In this document: positions 25,005-36,900 of the stretch, in pieces
Layout of the letters: every line of letters begins with the position of its first letter
How positions within the stretch are numbered: position 1 is the stretch's first letter
Assembly: GCA_030272155.1 (NCBI GenBank)
Contig: CP126199.1
Location: 3,088,501 to 3,152,500, forward strand
Length of the DNA stretch: 64,000 bases
Direction of reading: 5' to 3'
DNA from: Tetradesmus obliquus
Taxonomy: Eukaryota > Chlorophyta > Chlorophyceae > Sphaeropleales > Scenedesmaceae
Translations under genes and position numbers: made by a program
The notes under the pieces: generated by a model
What the model was told of the DNA's origin: nothing
What the model saw: only the letters and a program-made list of their open reading frames with translations
The model's database searches: none

Positions 25005-25713
25005 TGTTGCCATGCTGCTGTTGCTCTTCTAGCTGCTCAGTGTCTTGTTTGTTGCTGGCGCTGCCAGGGGCAATGGTGCTGCTGCACCTGCGCTGCTCGA
25101 TTTGCCCTTTCCCTTGCTGATGTTCTTGGTCTGTCTGCTGCGGCAGTTGCTGCTTGCTGCTGCCACCGCCGTCACCTCCGCTGGCATGATTGTCCAATGC
25201 ATCACTGCATTGCTGCTGTTGCACCTGCTGCTGTGACAGGCCTTTGTAGAACAGCAGCTGCTGCTGCAGTGCCTTGCCCTGCCGCTGAAGCTTTGCCAAA
25301 GCCTTTGCAGCAGCTGCTGGCTCACCCGGCAGCTGCAAGCCTGCAGCAGCCAAGCTGGCCGTGCACGCGCTAACAGTCTGTTGCAAGTTTGCAGCGCAGA
25401 CCTCCAAGGCCGTGCTCGCGCATGCTGCATCTTTGACTGCATCTGCCAGTGGAGCCACTGCTTCCCCGCTGTCCTGCTGCTGGGCTGCTGTCGCCCACAG
25501 CGTTGCAGCCGTGCGCTGCGCAAACAGTGCATGCTTTGCCAGCTGCAGCAGCCTTGCATACTGCGCCAGCTGTGACAAGCAGCGGCCCTGCAGCAGCAGC
25601 TGCGGCAAGCCCTCAACATATCGACTGGCCTGTACCACCAGGCAGCACAGCTTCAGGGCATTGGGCAGTTCCGCCCAGCACGTGTTGACGTCAGAAGCTC
25701 GGCTGCCACTACC

Positions 25714-25744
<31 letters not shown>

Positions 25745-27235
25745 AGCTGCTTGCCAGCAGCTTTCAAGCACGTCACCAGCAGCGAAAACAACTGCTTGGC
25801 TGCAGCACTGCTTACAGTTGAGCCCACATAGCTGCTGCTGCTGCTGCTGCTGTTGCTGCTGCTCGGCGCGTCAGGCCCGCAGCACACACAGACGCATGCT
25901 GCTTCAACAAGCGTGGAAATCCTGTAAACGCCGTCCTGCAAGGCGTGCCGTGCCTGCATCAGCAGCGTGAAGCGCAGCGCTGCCTCCAAGCTGCGGCACA
26001 CCTGCTGCTGGTGGCTGGCGTATGCCTCCTGCAGCTGGGATGCAGCGCCTGCAGGCAGACCCAAGCACCGCCAAACAGCATCAACCCTTGCGCAAGGCAA
26101 TCTTCAGGCAAATGTCACAAGGTTACTACAGCAGTGCCAAGGAGCAGTCTGGAGTGTGGACCTTGGCACATGGCTGTGAGCATGTGTGGTTCAAGAGGCA
26201 CAGCACAGCCATGCTATGGTGGCAGTCACCCCTCAACCCCTGCTATCTTGCAGGCGCACTGTGCAGCCGGCACCAGACTGTGCAACAGGTGGCAGTGAAG
26301 CAACGGGCGTTGCGACCAAGGCAGCAAAACAACATGCACAACAAGCGCAGAGATCATGGGATGACTCTGTGATATTGATAGTCCACACCAATGCCCACCT
26401 GTGCAAAGCAACACATGCAGAGATCCAGTTGCCAAGCTGAACCGTTCCGCCTGCACAGCTAGCGCCTGGTATGATGTGCTAGCGCTGGCTGCTGCTAGCC
26501 AGGCTGGTCTGCCCGCTGCTGCTTGTATGCCAGCTTTCGCAGCCGTCAGGCTTGCTGGCAGCAGCTGCGTGAGCACTGGCTGCAGCAGCACCGCTGCTGC
26601 TGCCTCACGGGCTGAAGCGCTGAGCCTTAAGAGGAAGCTTTCGGCAAAGCACATCATGCCCAACCCCCTCTCTGCTGCAGAGTCGTGTACCAGCAGCAGC
26701 ACCACCTGCAGCAGCGTCAGCATTGCTGCAGCATCCACAGCACTGCAGCTGTAGATGCTGCTGCTGCCGCTGCTTGCAGCAGCTGCTGTTCAGGAGGAGG
26801 ATGCCAGCACAGCCACGCTGCTGCTGCTGCCACTGCTGCCGCCAATGTCACGCTCCGCTGCTGCCAGATTCATGTGCTGCCTCAGCGCCACAGCTGCTGC
26901 AGCAATGTCCCTCCAAGACGGCGAGGTGCTCTCGCGCAGCTCGCTGTGCGCCAGCCACTCCACGCCCAGCTCCTGCAGCAGCAGCCTGTGGTGCTGCTGC
27001 GGCAGCGCCTTCTGCCCGCTGCTCTGCTCTGCTGCACTGTCATGCGCAGCCATGCAATGCATCGCCAGGTTCACCAGCAGCAGGCTGCGCACTGCAGTTC
27101 CAGCCGCCGGGTCTGTCAGCTGCGGCAACTCCATGTCAACCTTCCAGCCTGTTGTCAGCTGCTGAGCAAAGCTTCCTGCAAAGCCTAACACTCCGGTGGC
27201 TGAGGCTGTCAATACCTGCTTGGCAAGGATGTATG

Positions 27236-27271
<36 letters not shown>

Positions 27272-29077
27272 TGCTGCTCCTGCTGCGGCCTTCCTCGTAC
27301 TGCACCAAAGCCCAAGCAAGCCGCAACAGCAGCCCCATGTGGTGGGCCAGAGGTCCAGTCAGCAGCTCATCGCCACAGCACTCAGCCAGCGCTGGGAACA
27401 TGGTGATGTAGCTGTTGATCCGGAAACACGCCGCTGCGTCTGCCTGGGCAGCAGTGAGGCCGCCTGCTGCCTGCCGCTGCTTCTTGGCTGCCTGCTTCTT
27501 TCCTTTTGGCTGCTGCTGCTGCTGCTGCTGCTGCCTGGTGCGCTGCTGCTGCAGCAGCTGTTCTAGCCAAGCTGTGTCGCGCTCGCATGCTGCAAAGGAT
27601 GTCTCTAACAAGTCTGCAGGCGGTGCAGGTTGCAGTTTATAGCAGAACAAGGAGCACGGATGTATGTCGGTGCAACACTCAACAGTGCTTCCTTGCGAGT
27701 GTGCTACAGGCCGGCACAGAGCAGGGCATGTGTCGCTAAGAGTTCTGCAACAGAGCAGGACACAGCAACGGCAGGTGCTGCGAGTGACTGACTACACCTG
27801 TACCATTTGCCTGAGCACCTGGTGGCTGGATGCAGCTGAATTGCCAGCAGCACACTTTGCACACATGTCACAATGCCAAGTAATCACAGCGTGTGGTTGG
27901 CCAAACAAGCGAGGACTGCTGCCGACGCATCTGCTCCTCACCTGTTGCCTGCAGCTGCTGCAGTTCCAGGTGCCGTAACGTGTGTGCTTCGGCTACAGAC
28001 AAGTCTTTCATGCAGCGTGTCCAGGTGATATGGAAAACCTGGCAGCAGCATCTGTGCCTGCCCAAATGCAAACAGCAGCTCCGGCCTGCTTTTCTCTGTG
28101 CTGGTGGCTTCCAGCATCAGCTGCAGTGCCCTGCTGCTGGCCTGTGCCAGCAGCTTGAAGATGCTGTGCTGCTGAACATGCTCCTGCAGGCCAGCGCAGC
28201 AGCACAAGGCAGAAGCGTCTGCCCTGCTGGCGTAGAAGAGTGAAAGTGGTTGATTGCAGGATACAGCCATATGCAGACTGTGGTGATCGTGCTGCGCCAG
28301 ATCATGCATGTGAGGTGCTGTCAACAAAGGAGGAAAACATAACAGGTACAATGCACGGCTCACAGCTACCTGCATGGAGGCTCACAGGTCGCTGGTCAAG
28401 GGGCCTGTTTGAGCTGTGTGGAAGAATGCCACCAGCTGAGTGACTTGCGGCGCGATGTCGAAGAGGCATGCCAGGCCTGGAGCGTCGATGATCTGCCGCG
28501 ACACTTCCACCACATTCATTGCTGCATTGCGAGAAAGCGGATGCGGCGGCATCAAGCTGATAGCGGACCTTGTCCGCTGCGAATGCTGCTGCTTTGGTAG
28601 GAGTGCTGCTACTGCTGCTGCTGCTGCTGTGCTGCTGGTGCTGGTGCTTCTGCTGTTGGTGGTGCTGCTGCTGCTGCTGCTGTTGCTGCTGCTGGTGGTA
28701 GTGATGGTGGTGGTGGTGGTGGTGCCGCTGCTGCTGTTGCTGTTGCTGCCGCTCCCCCTGTTCGAGCAGTGGCGTGCCTCGTAAGGCGGCCCTTGTGTGT
28801 GATTTGTAGACGAAATTTCAGCATGCAACTCGTTCGCTAAGCGCCGCCCTGCTTTGCACAGAGCAGGCAACCAGTCCCGTAGTTGCTGCGGGCGACGATG
28901 TTCAGCAGCGGTTGCAACGACGCAGAGATGCTGCAAGGTATACGATTGATTGAGGGAATGTTCCATGTTCCCAAGCCGTCGAGTGTTATGTGTTGAGGTT
29001 CTTGCGTCTGGTTCCAGATCAAACAGAGCGCACCGTACTGGCGCTGCCTCGTATGGTGCAAAAAGGCAATAAACCAT
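24739..29077 (-). pseudogene. Decayed paralogue of the neighbouring MYND-finger gene
   Basis: Segments collinear with the gene at 29578-33800 are readable: about 28005-28195 (IFKLLAQASSRALQLML), 26790-27640 (LLETSFAACERDTAWLEQ...), 26398-26738 and 24739-26060 (LQEAYASHQQQVCRSLEAA). Three lesions are visible. Relative to the paralogue a one-base shift lies near 28035. An in-frame TGA sits at 26790-26792, although a small intron there cannot be excluded. The MYND finger is truncated: roughly the first 45 residues of that region are missing after the Gln tract, and only SKSCQQQCWKGQHAPVCKRI remains, in a different frame. The N-terminal part at 28382-29077 contains a Ser/Thr/Asn microsatellite. 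It is either a pseudogene or a gene with a radically altered C-terminus. Confidence 0.62.
24943..25005. repeat. CTG/CAG tract in the decayed MYND gene
   Basis: About 20 CTG units on the + strand. In the frame of the upstream exon they encode poly-Gln; in the frame of the MYND remnant they encode poly-Ser. The tract lies at the breakpoint where most of the zinc finger has been lost. Confidence 0.9.
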
Positions 29078-29577
29078 GTATCACATACACTGGTATTGCA
29101 TTGATCGCAGAGGTGCATGATGCTGATCGCAGACGCAGCATATGGTATGCATCGTCCGTCATCCGACGTGTGACGGTGGGTCACTGTCACCGCAGCACGG
29201 AGTGTACGGTGTACGAAACACATCACATACCGCATGCATACAGGAGGGCTTGGAGGTAATACATGAGATTTGAAAGCCTTTACCTGCTCTGGCCATGCAT
29301 TCACTTATTATTATTCGGGGCATAGCCTTGACCCAGCTAAGCAGGTGACCCCGCTGGCGATACTGCCTGGGATCAAAGCACTGTAAAAAAATTGCAGGTG
29401 ACACACGTTGTAGTAGCACAAAGCAGCATAATGCGTCACTCACATAACTAGAAGTGGTTCCCCCACCCCACAATGGCTGTTGGACCGCACTGCTTCCACA
29501 CCATTTCAAAGCAGTAGCTGCGCTTAGAGCCGCAACCCAGCGTCATCTACTCAGCGTGCCATTGCCACTGACACGTG

Positions 29578-32500
29578 CTACTCCTGCTGCTGGCCCTTGC
29601 GTGCTGCTGCAATGCGCTTGCACACTGGCGCGTGCTGCCCCTTCCAGCACTGCTGCTGGCAAGACTTGCTGCAGAAGCGCGCAGCAGCGCAGCCGGAGCA
29701 CCTGCTGCCCTGGCGGGACACCAGCTCAAGCTCGCTGCACTCAACCACGTTGCTGCAGGCGGGGTTGCAGCACCAGTAGGGCACAGGCAGCTGCAGGCAG
29801 ATGGCTTTCCCAAACTGCTGCAGCGCCTGGGCCAGCTGCTGAGCCTGCTGGCCTAGGAAACCTTGTTGTTGCTGTTGCTGCTGCTGCTGCTGCTGCTGTG
29901 CCTGCTGTGGAGAGCCTGTGTGTGCCTGCAGCAGCTGCTGCAGTGCCTTTCCGTGCTGCTGAAGCTTTGCCAGTGCCTTGGCAGCAGCTGCTGGCTCACC
30001 CGGCAGCTGCAAGCCTGCAGCAGCCAAGCTGGCCGTGCACGCATCAACTGCTAGCTGCAGGACTTCAGGCATAGCCTCCACGACCCTGCAGGCGCATGCT
30101 GCACGATCTGCGGTGTCTGTATATTCTTCTTCCCTAACACCCTGCTGCTCAGCTGCTGCAAGCTGCTGTGTTGCAGCCTGACGCTGCGCCAGCAGTGCAA
30201 GCGTGGCAAGCTGTGCCAAGCAGCGGCCCTGCAGCAGCAGCTGCAGCTCCCCTTGTACATGCTGGCTGGCATGCAACACCGCGCAGTATTCGTCCAAGGT
30301 TTTGCCCAAGGCTGTCCAGTCATCAACGTCGCTGCCAAAGTCATCGCTGCTGCTTTCGGCATCACTGCTACTGCTGCTGTCGCCGTCACCGCAGCTGCTG
30401 TCGCCATCACCGCTGCTGCTGTCGCCGTCACCGCAGCTGCTGTCGCCATCACCGCTGCTGCTGTCGCCGTCACCGCAGCTGCTATCGCCATCACCGCTGC
30501 TGCTGTCCCAATCACTGCTGCTGCGGTCACCATCATCGCTGCTGCTGTCGCCATCACCGCTGCTGCTGACGCCATCGTCGCAGCTGCTGTCTCCGTCACT
30601 CCTGCTGTCGCCATACCCGCTGCTGCTGTCATGACTGTTGCCGCTACTGCTGCTTCTGCTGCTGCTGCTGTCAGCGCGCTGGCCGGCAGCTTTCAGGCAC
30701 GTCACCAGCAGCGAGAACAGCTGCTTGGCTGCAGGGCCGCTTGCAGACTGCGTCACCCTGCTGCTGCTGCTGCTGCTGTCAAGCTTGCTGCACACACAGG
30801 CACATGCCGCTTTGACAAGCGTGGTGATCCTGTCAGCGCTGTCCTGCAAGGCGTGCTGGTCCTGCAGCGTGAAGCGCAGTGCTGCCTCCAAGCTGCGGCA
30901 CACCTGCTGCGGGTGGCTGGCGTATGCCCCCTGCAGCTGGGCTGCTGCAGCGCCTGCAGGCATACCATGACACCCCACCAGGCACTTGTCAGGCAGTACA
31001 TCACATGGCAAAGAAGCAGTGGAACGGCAGCATCTCTGAAATCACACGCAGTGGTGCAAAGATAAAGCTGAGTGTGCGAGGCATTTCACAGTTGCTGTGC
31101 TTAAGGCCTGCAACGCATTTCCACCACACCTCAGAAAAATCCGAGGACCAGCTCCCTTTGAGCGCTGTGCTTGCTGCAAGTTGTATACAGATGGATTGGA
31201 TTTAAATGCATGCAAGCTGGACAGCAATGCCGCAGGTATATCAAACAACAAAAGCACTGTGCAGTCTTTGCAGCGGGCTTTGGCAGCAGCCATGCAACAG
31301 CCGCCGCAAACACGGCAGCACCCCAGCATGCACAGCAGCGTAGCACCAAGCGCAGACACGAAACACTTGATTGGGGGATCCTCAGCTGTTGGTGCCCACC
31401 TGTGCCAAGCAACACATGCAGAGCTCCCGTCACATCTCTGAGGCATTTTGATGCATGCTCCGCTAGCTGCTGCTGTGATGCCCCAGCACTGGCTGCTGCA
31501 GCAAGAGCTTCTGCCTGTCCTGCAGACGCAGCCAGCTGCTGCAGCACAGGGTCATGTGCACCTGCTGCTGCTGCTGCTGCTGCTGCTGCTTGCCCACCAG
31601 CCTTGACATGCACAAGGCTTGCTGGCAGCAGCTGAGTGAGCACTGGCTGCAGCAGCACAGCTGCTGCTGCCTCACGCACTGGCCGCTTCAGGCGTGAAAG
31701 GAAGGCTTGCAAGAGGTTGGTCATGGCCCAAAACCATTGCTTGCCGTAACCCTCTGCCCGCAGAAGCACAGCCTGCAGTAGCGTCAGCATCGCTGCCTCC
31801 TCCGTTGCGCTGCTGCTGCTGCTGCTACTGCTGCTGCTGCTGCTGCTGCCGCAGCGCGCCGCTGCTGCCAGGTTCATGTGCCTTCTCAGCACCATTGCTG
31901 CTGCAGCGACGTCCGCAGCTTCTGGTGACTCATGCTTGCGCAGGTCACTGTGCACCAGCCACGCCACTCCCAGCTCCTGCAGCAGCAGCCTGTGGTGCGG
32001 CTGCGGCAGCGCCTGCTGCCTGCTGCGCTGCTCTGCTGCGCTTTCATGCACCGCCATGCAATGCAATGCCAGGTTCACCAGCAGCAGGCCGTACAGCGCA
32101 TTGCCGGTTGCCTTGTCTGCACACTGCGCAAGCTCGGTGCTGCGAGGGTAGGTGCATGCCACCTGCTTGGCCAGGCTTCCTGCAAGACCAGTTGCTGAAA
32201 TGCTTGCATGGGTGATCTCACACCTGGCACAATCCTCTGCAGTGTCGTGCGTGCCGCTGCTGCTGCTGCTGATGCGGCAGGCATCCTCGCAGCGCAGCAC
32301 TGCCCAGGCAAGCCGCACACACGGCTGCATGTGGGGCGCCATCCGGCCAGCTAGCCACGCATCACTGCAGCAAACAGCCAGCAGTGAGTACACGCTGAGG
32401 TACATTTTGATCCGCAAACACGCCGCTGCGTCTGCCTGGACAGCGGTTAAGCTGCCTGCTGCCTGCCGCTGCTTCTTGGACGCCTGCCTCTTTGCCCCTG

Positions 32501-33800
32501 GTTGCTGCTGCTGCTGCTGCTGCTGCTGACTTGACTGACGCTGCTGCCTGCTTTGCTGCAGCCGCAGCTGCTGCTCTAGCCAAACTGTGTCACGCTGACA
32601 TGCTGCTGCGCAGACATGTAACAAGTCTGCAAGCAGCGCATCACGGCAACAGGCAAGGACGCAGGAGAGATGACCGGTTAGCAGGTGCACAGATGCAGAG
32701 CGATGGCTGACTGCCTCACCCATTGCTGCCTAGCTAGAAGAGCATGGAACATTCTGAAGAACACTGTGTTCCTGTCACATGATCACGCAATCATCTTCAT
32801 TTGCAGGTAAAGCTGCTGCTGAGTCCACTCCGCACCTGATTCTTGCAGCTGCTGCACTGCAAGCTGCCGCTCTCCAGCGGATCCTGCTGCCGCCAGGTCA
32901 GCAGTGCATCGGAACCAGGCCACATGGAACATTGGCAGCAGCCCCTGCAGCTGCATGAAGCTGTAGAGCAGCACGGGCTTGCTCCTCTCCCTGTCAGTGG
33001 CTTTCAGCAGCAGCTGCAGCGCCCTGCTGCTGGCCTGGCCCAGCAGCTTGAAGATGCTGTGCTGGTGAACCAGCTCCTGCAAGCCAGCACAACAGCACCG
33101 GAAGGAACGAGTCGGGTGCTAGCTGCAAGCAGATGCATCATCCTGTCAGCAGCATACGTTTGAGCACGTGGCTCAGCGCAGCATGCACGGCATGTGCGCT
33201 GCTGTCAGTGTCGGGTTGGCATTGCAGGAGCAGCATGTCCACACAGCAGACTGTCCACACTCACCTTCACAAGTGCTTGCGTGTCGGGGCTTGCAGATTG
33301 TACCTCCATATTCTTGAAGATAGCCTGCAGCACTACAACATCATGGCGTTCGTCTGACCCCACGTACTTCAGGTAAGCCAGGTCGGGAGCCGCAATGAGC
33401 GTTTGCAGCAAGCGCGGCACTCCCGCTGCACTGCCGCCATGTCCTGAAGTATTGCCATGGCACTGATACTGGCGCTGCTCTCGCTGCTGCTGCTGCTGCT
33501 GCTGCTGATGCTGCTGGTGTTGATGGTGATGTTGATTTTGGAGGTGGCTTTTGCTGCTGCTGCTGCTGTTGCTGCTGCTCTCTGATTGCAGTTGTGCTGC
33601 GCCTTGTCAAGCACTGCTGGGCATGGACTGTTGCAGCACACAAGACTCAACTCTGCCGTCAACCTGCTTGCTACAGCGCAGACAAGAAGCTGCTGTACTG
33701 AGGGCACGCGACAGCGCTGAACTGAAGCGGCGATGTGAAGGCGAGGCGTATGAAACCCTATTGTGCAACTGACTGTCAGTGACATGTTAGCAGGCCGCCG
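29578..33800 (-). CDS. Large protein with C-terminal MYND zinc finger
   Basis: Supported exons, transcript order: about 33265-33448, 32836-33076, 31400-32626, 29578-30953; one or more 5' exons up to about 33800 are unresolved, so the start is uncertain. The body is helical and Ala/Gln/Leu-rich (LLHVCAAACQRDTVWLEQ, LLLQELGVAWLVHSDL) with several homopolymer runs. The last exon carries a Ser/Asp/Gly acidic repeat, a Gln run and then a MYND finger: CNPAC, CSGC, FCSKSC and HAPVC supply the usual Cys/His ligands, followed by a short KRIAAARKGQQQE end. MYND fingers bind proline-rich peptides in partner proteins; many algae carry large families of such proteins of unknown role. The paralogue lies directly downstream in the same orientation, so the pair arose by tandem duplication. 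Confidence 0.75.
30350..30625 (-). repeat. In-frame minisatellite encoding acidic Ser/Asp/Gly repeats
   Basis: A 42-bp unit encoding SSSGDGDSSCGDGD is repeated at least three times almost perfectly between about 30390 and 30500, with degenerate units on both sides. It preserves the reading frame of the MYND exon and is absent from the decayed paralogue, so it expanded after the duplication or was lost there. Confidence 0.88.
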
Positions 33801-33996
33801 AGCCACCTAGCTTTACAGCCGTTCTGGCCTTCCGAAGGGTAACTGCGATGGTCAAGCACAAGATAATATCTTTGAGGAACAACTGACTATTTTTATGCTG
33901 TCAGTCCTCCTGTACATTTGGCCGCAAGCACTTCCGGCGCTGCAACACGCGTTGATTTTGGTCTGTGCTGTACTATAGGTTGTATATTGAACACCA

Positions 33997-36900
33997 ATGG
34001 CTAAGCAGAGCAAGAAGGGTGGGTCTGGGGCGGGTGGCAGGACTCCCAAGCACAGCAATGATGCCAAGCGCTCAAACAAAGCCGTCAAGGGCCAGCGCGA
34101 TGCCAACACAGTAAGTATAGTTTAGGCCTCGTGAAGTATACCTTCTGCTCCCCGCTGCCGTCACTGAATCGGTCTTTCCTGTGCAGGTCCGCCGCCTGGA
34201 AATGTACAAAACAAGAGCCGTGCGAGACAAGAAGGGCAAGATTCTACACGAGGTGAGGCATCATTTAGGTTCTATCGGCTGGTTGGCATTGATCCAGCGC
34301 ACCTGCAGCCTCGCTCGGCAGCTGCTGGGTAAGCTGCAGCAACTCACCTACTGCTGCTGCTGCTGCTGCTGCGTTGCAGGACCTGCAATCCAAGGACCTG
34401 CCCACCACACGCATCCAGCCAGACCGCCGCTGGTTCGGCAACACGCGTGTCATCGGCCAGAAGCAGCTGGAGCAGTTCCGTGAGGAGATGTCGAGCAAGA
34501 TCAACGACTCCTACACAGTGCTGCTGCGAGAGAAAAAGCTGCCGCTGCAGCTGCTAGAAGATCCAGAAAGAAAAGTTGGCGGCAAGCAGAAGCGCGTAGA
34601 CCTGCTGAGCACGCAGCCGTACGGGGAGACCTTTGGGCCCAACCGGAAGCGCAAGCGCCCCAAGCTGGCTGCTGATGGCTATGATGATCTGGTGCAGGCA
34701 GCAGCAGCAAAGGAGGAGAAGTGAGTGGCTGCTAGTGCGTCTGATGTGGCACTTTGCATTGCAAAATATCTGGCGGCAGGTGTTTGGTTATGGCAGCAGT
34801 GTGTCAACAACGGGTTGCTACCCGACTGTGCTTTGTTGTCAGCAGCAGCTGTGTGCTGATTGGCCGTGGCAATACAGCTTGGTAATGCACATAGCGCGTG
34901 CATGCCCTCCTCACGGTGATCACCTCTGACCCATTTGCTGCTATCCTGCCTGCCTGCGTTGCTGTTTGCTGCTGCAGGTTTGATGCCAAGGGCAAAGACG
35001 TGGTGCTGGGAGAGTTCAGCGAGTTCAAGAATGCGGTGAGCACTGGGCACAGGGAGTGAGGTGGCAGGGATGGCACCACCAAAGCATGGACGCACAAGTA
35101 GAAGCAGCAAACCCCTGTTTCTTTCGCATTGTTGGGACCCACCAGGGGTGGTTCCCTTGTTAGCAGCAGCAAGTGGATGTTGCTCCAGGTACCATGCAAG
35201 GTGGTGTGGTGTGTGCTGACTAGAATCCTTGCGCTGCTGCTGCCCTGCTGCTGCTGCTGCCCTGCTGCTGCTGCTGCTGAAGGCCAAGGATGCCATCTTT
35301 GACAAGGGCCAGAGCAAGCGCATCTGGGGAGAGCTGTACAAGGTGCTGGACAGCAGCGACGTGGTCATACAGGTGAGGCGGCAGCCAATTCTGTATAAGT
35401 AATGCATCAGATTTGTGTGCTGCTGCCATGAGCTAGCTGCTTGTTTTGTTGGATGGTGAGGAGTATGCATCAACCCCAGGCACAGGGACAGCCCGCATAG
35501 GGTGCATCCTAGCAGCAGCTGTGGGTGCATTCCAAAGTGCTTTCAGCAACTTTGTGCAGCGACAGTTGCTGAGTTATCCAGGTTGTGATGAGCTGCTTTG
35601 TATGCCATTAATCCTGCTGCTGCTGCTGTTGCTGTTGCCTTTACACCAGGTGCTGGATGCGCGCGACCCAGAGGGCACGCGCTGCAAGTTCCTGGAGCAG
35701 CACATACGCAGGAATGCACGCCACAAGCACCTGCTGCTGCTGCTCAACAAGTGCGACCTGGTGAGTGATGTTTCTGGCAGCGCAGCAGTGTGGCTGTCTT
35801 GAAGCTTTGCTTGCTTTAATGTGCGTGATGTGCGTGTGATGGGCTGAAGGTGTGTGCAGTGTGATATGTCAAGTTGCTGGTGTGGCTGCAGCTGTTGTGG
35901 CGGTGGGGGCGATGATGACCCAACGTTTGTCCGTACCATCCGAGGCTTCGGCTGCTGATGAACAAACACGTGGAATCTCGTTTATCTGAGTCACCCACTG
36001 CCACTGTTGTTGTGTTCTTGGAGTTTATTGGTGTCTAGGGTGCAGTTGGTGCTAACAGAGTCGACTGTTTAGGAGTCAGACATGCAGGGTGCACTCGTGT
36101 GGCTGAAGTGATGGCAACTCAACTTAAATATACACCGAGCGTTGCATCAAGTGTGCACTCTGCATTGAGAGACAACATTTCCTGATCAGCCACACAGTGC
36201 ACCGTGCTGCTCGTGCTGCTGCTTTGCTTTCTTCCCCCTGCGTCACTACTCTTATCTCACCTGCTTTTACATAACCAAAATCAAACGATCCATACTCTTA
36301 TGGTTTCCCCTGCCTTGCTTTGTGTGCCCCTTTCCCTCCTCCCACCACCCCTGCAGGTCCCAGCCTGGGTGACCAAGCGCTGGCTGCACACGCTGTCCCG
36401 GGAGTACCCCACCCTGGCCTTCCACGCCTCCATCACCAACCCCTTTGGCAAGGGCGCGCTGCTGTCGCTGCTGCGGCAGCTGGCGAGGCTGCGCAGCGAC
36501 AAGCAGGCCATCAGCGTGGGCTTTATCGGGTACCCCAATGTGGGCAAGAGCAGCGTCATCAACGCACTGCGCACCAAGAAGGTGAGGGGACTGCGTTATC
36601 AACGCTGCGCCATGTATGAGTACGTCGTGAAAAACTTTTTTGTGCCGATACCGCTGTTTTTGCTGTGCCGATAGCCTGGGTTTGGGCCGCCCGCTGCCGC
36701 CCCCCCAATACAGTGTGGCAATACAACAACCAACTCACACTCCCTGTTTGCCTTCTGCCTCTCCCCTCCTCCCACTGCTGCTGCAGGTGTGCAAGACCGC
36801 CCCTGTGCCTGGCGAGACCAAGGTGTGGCAGTACATCACGCTCATGAAGCGCATCTTCCTCATCGACTGCCCAGGAGTGGTGTACCACCGCACCAACGAC

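Noticed and set aside
30350-30625. CRISPR-like regular repeat
   Set aside because: Units abut without unique spacers, lie within a coding exon and keep the frame; it is a minisatellite.
30253-31065. 270-codon Ala/Val repeat open frame on the + strand
   Set aside because: Antisense of the acidic minisatellite and flanking MYND exon; repeats open all frames.
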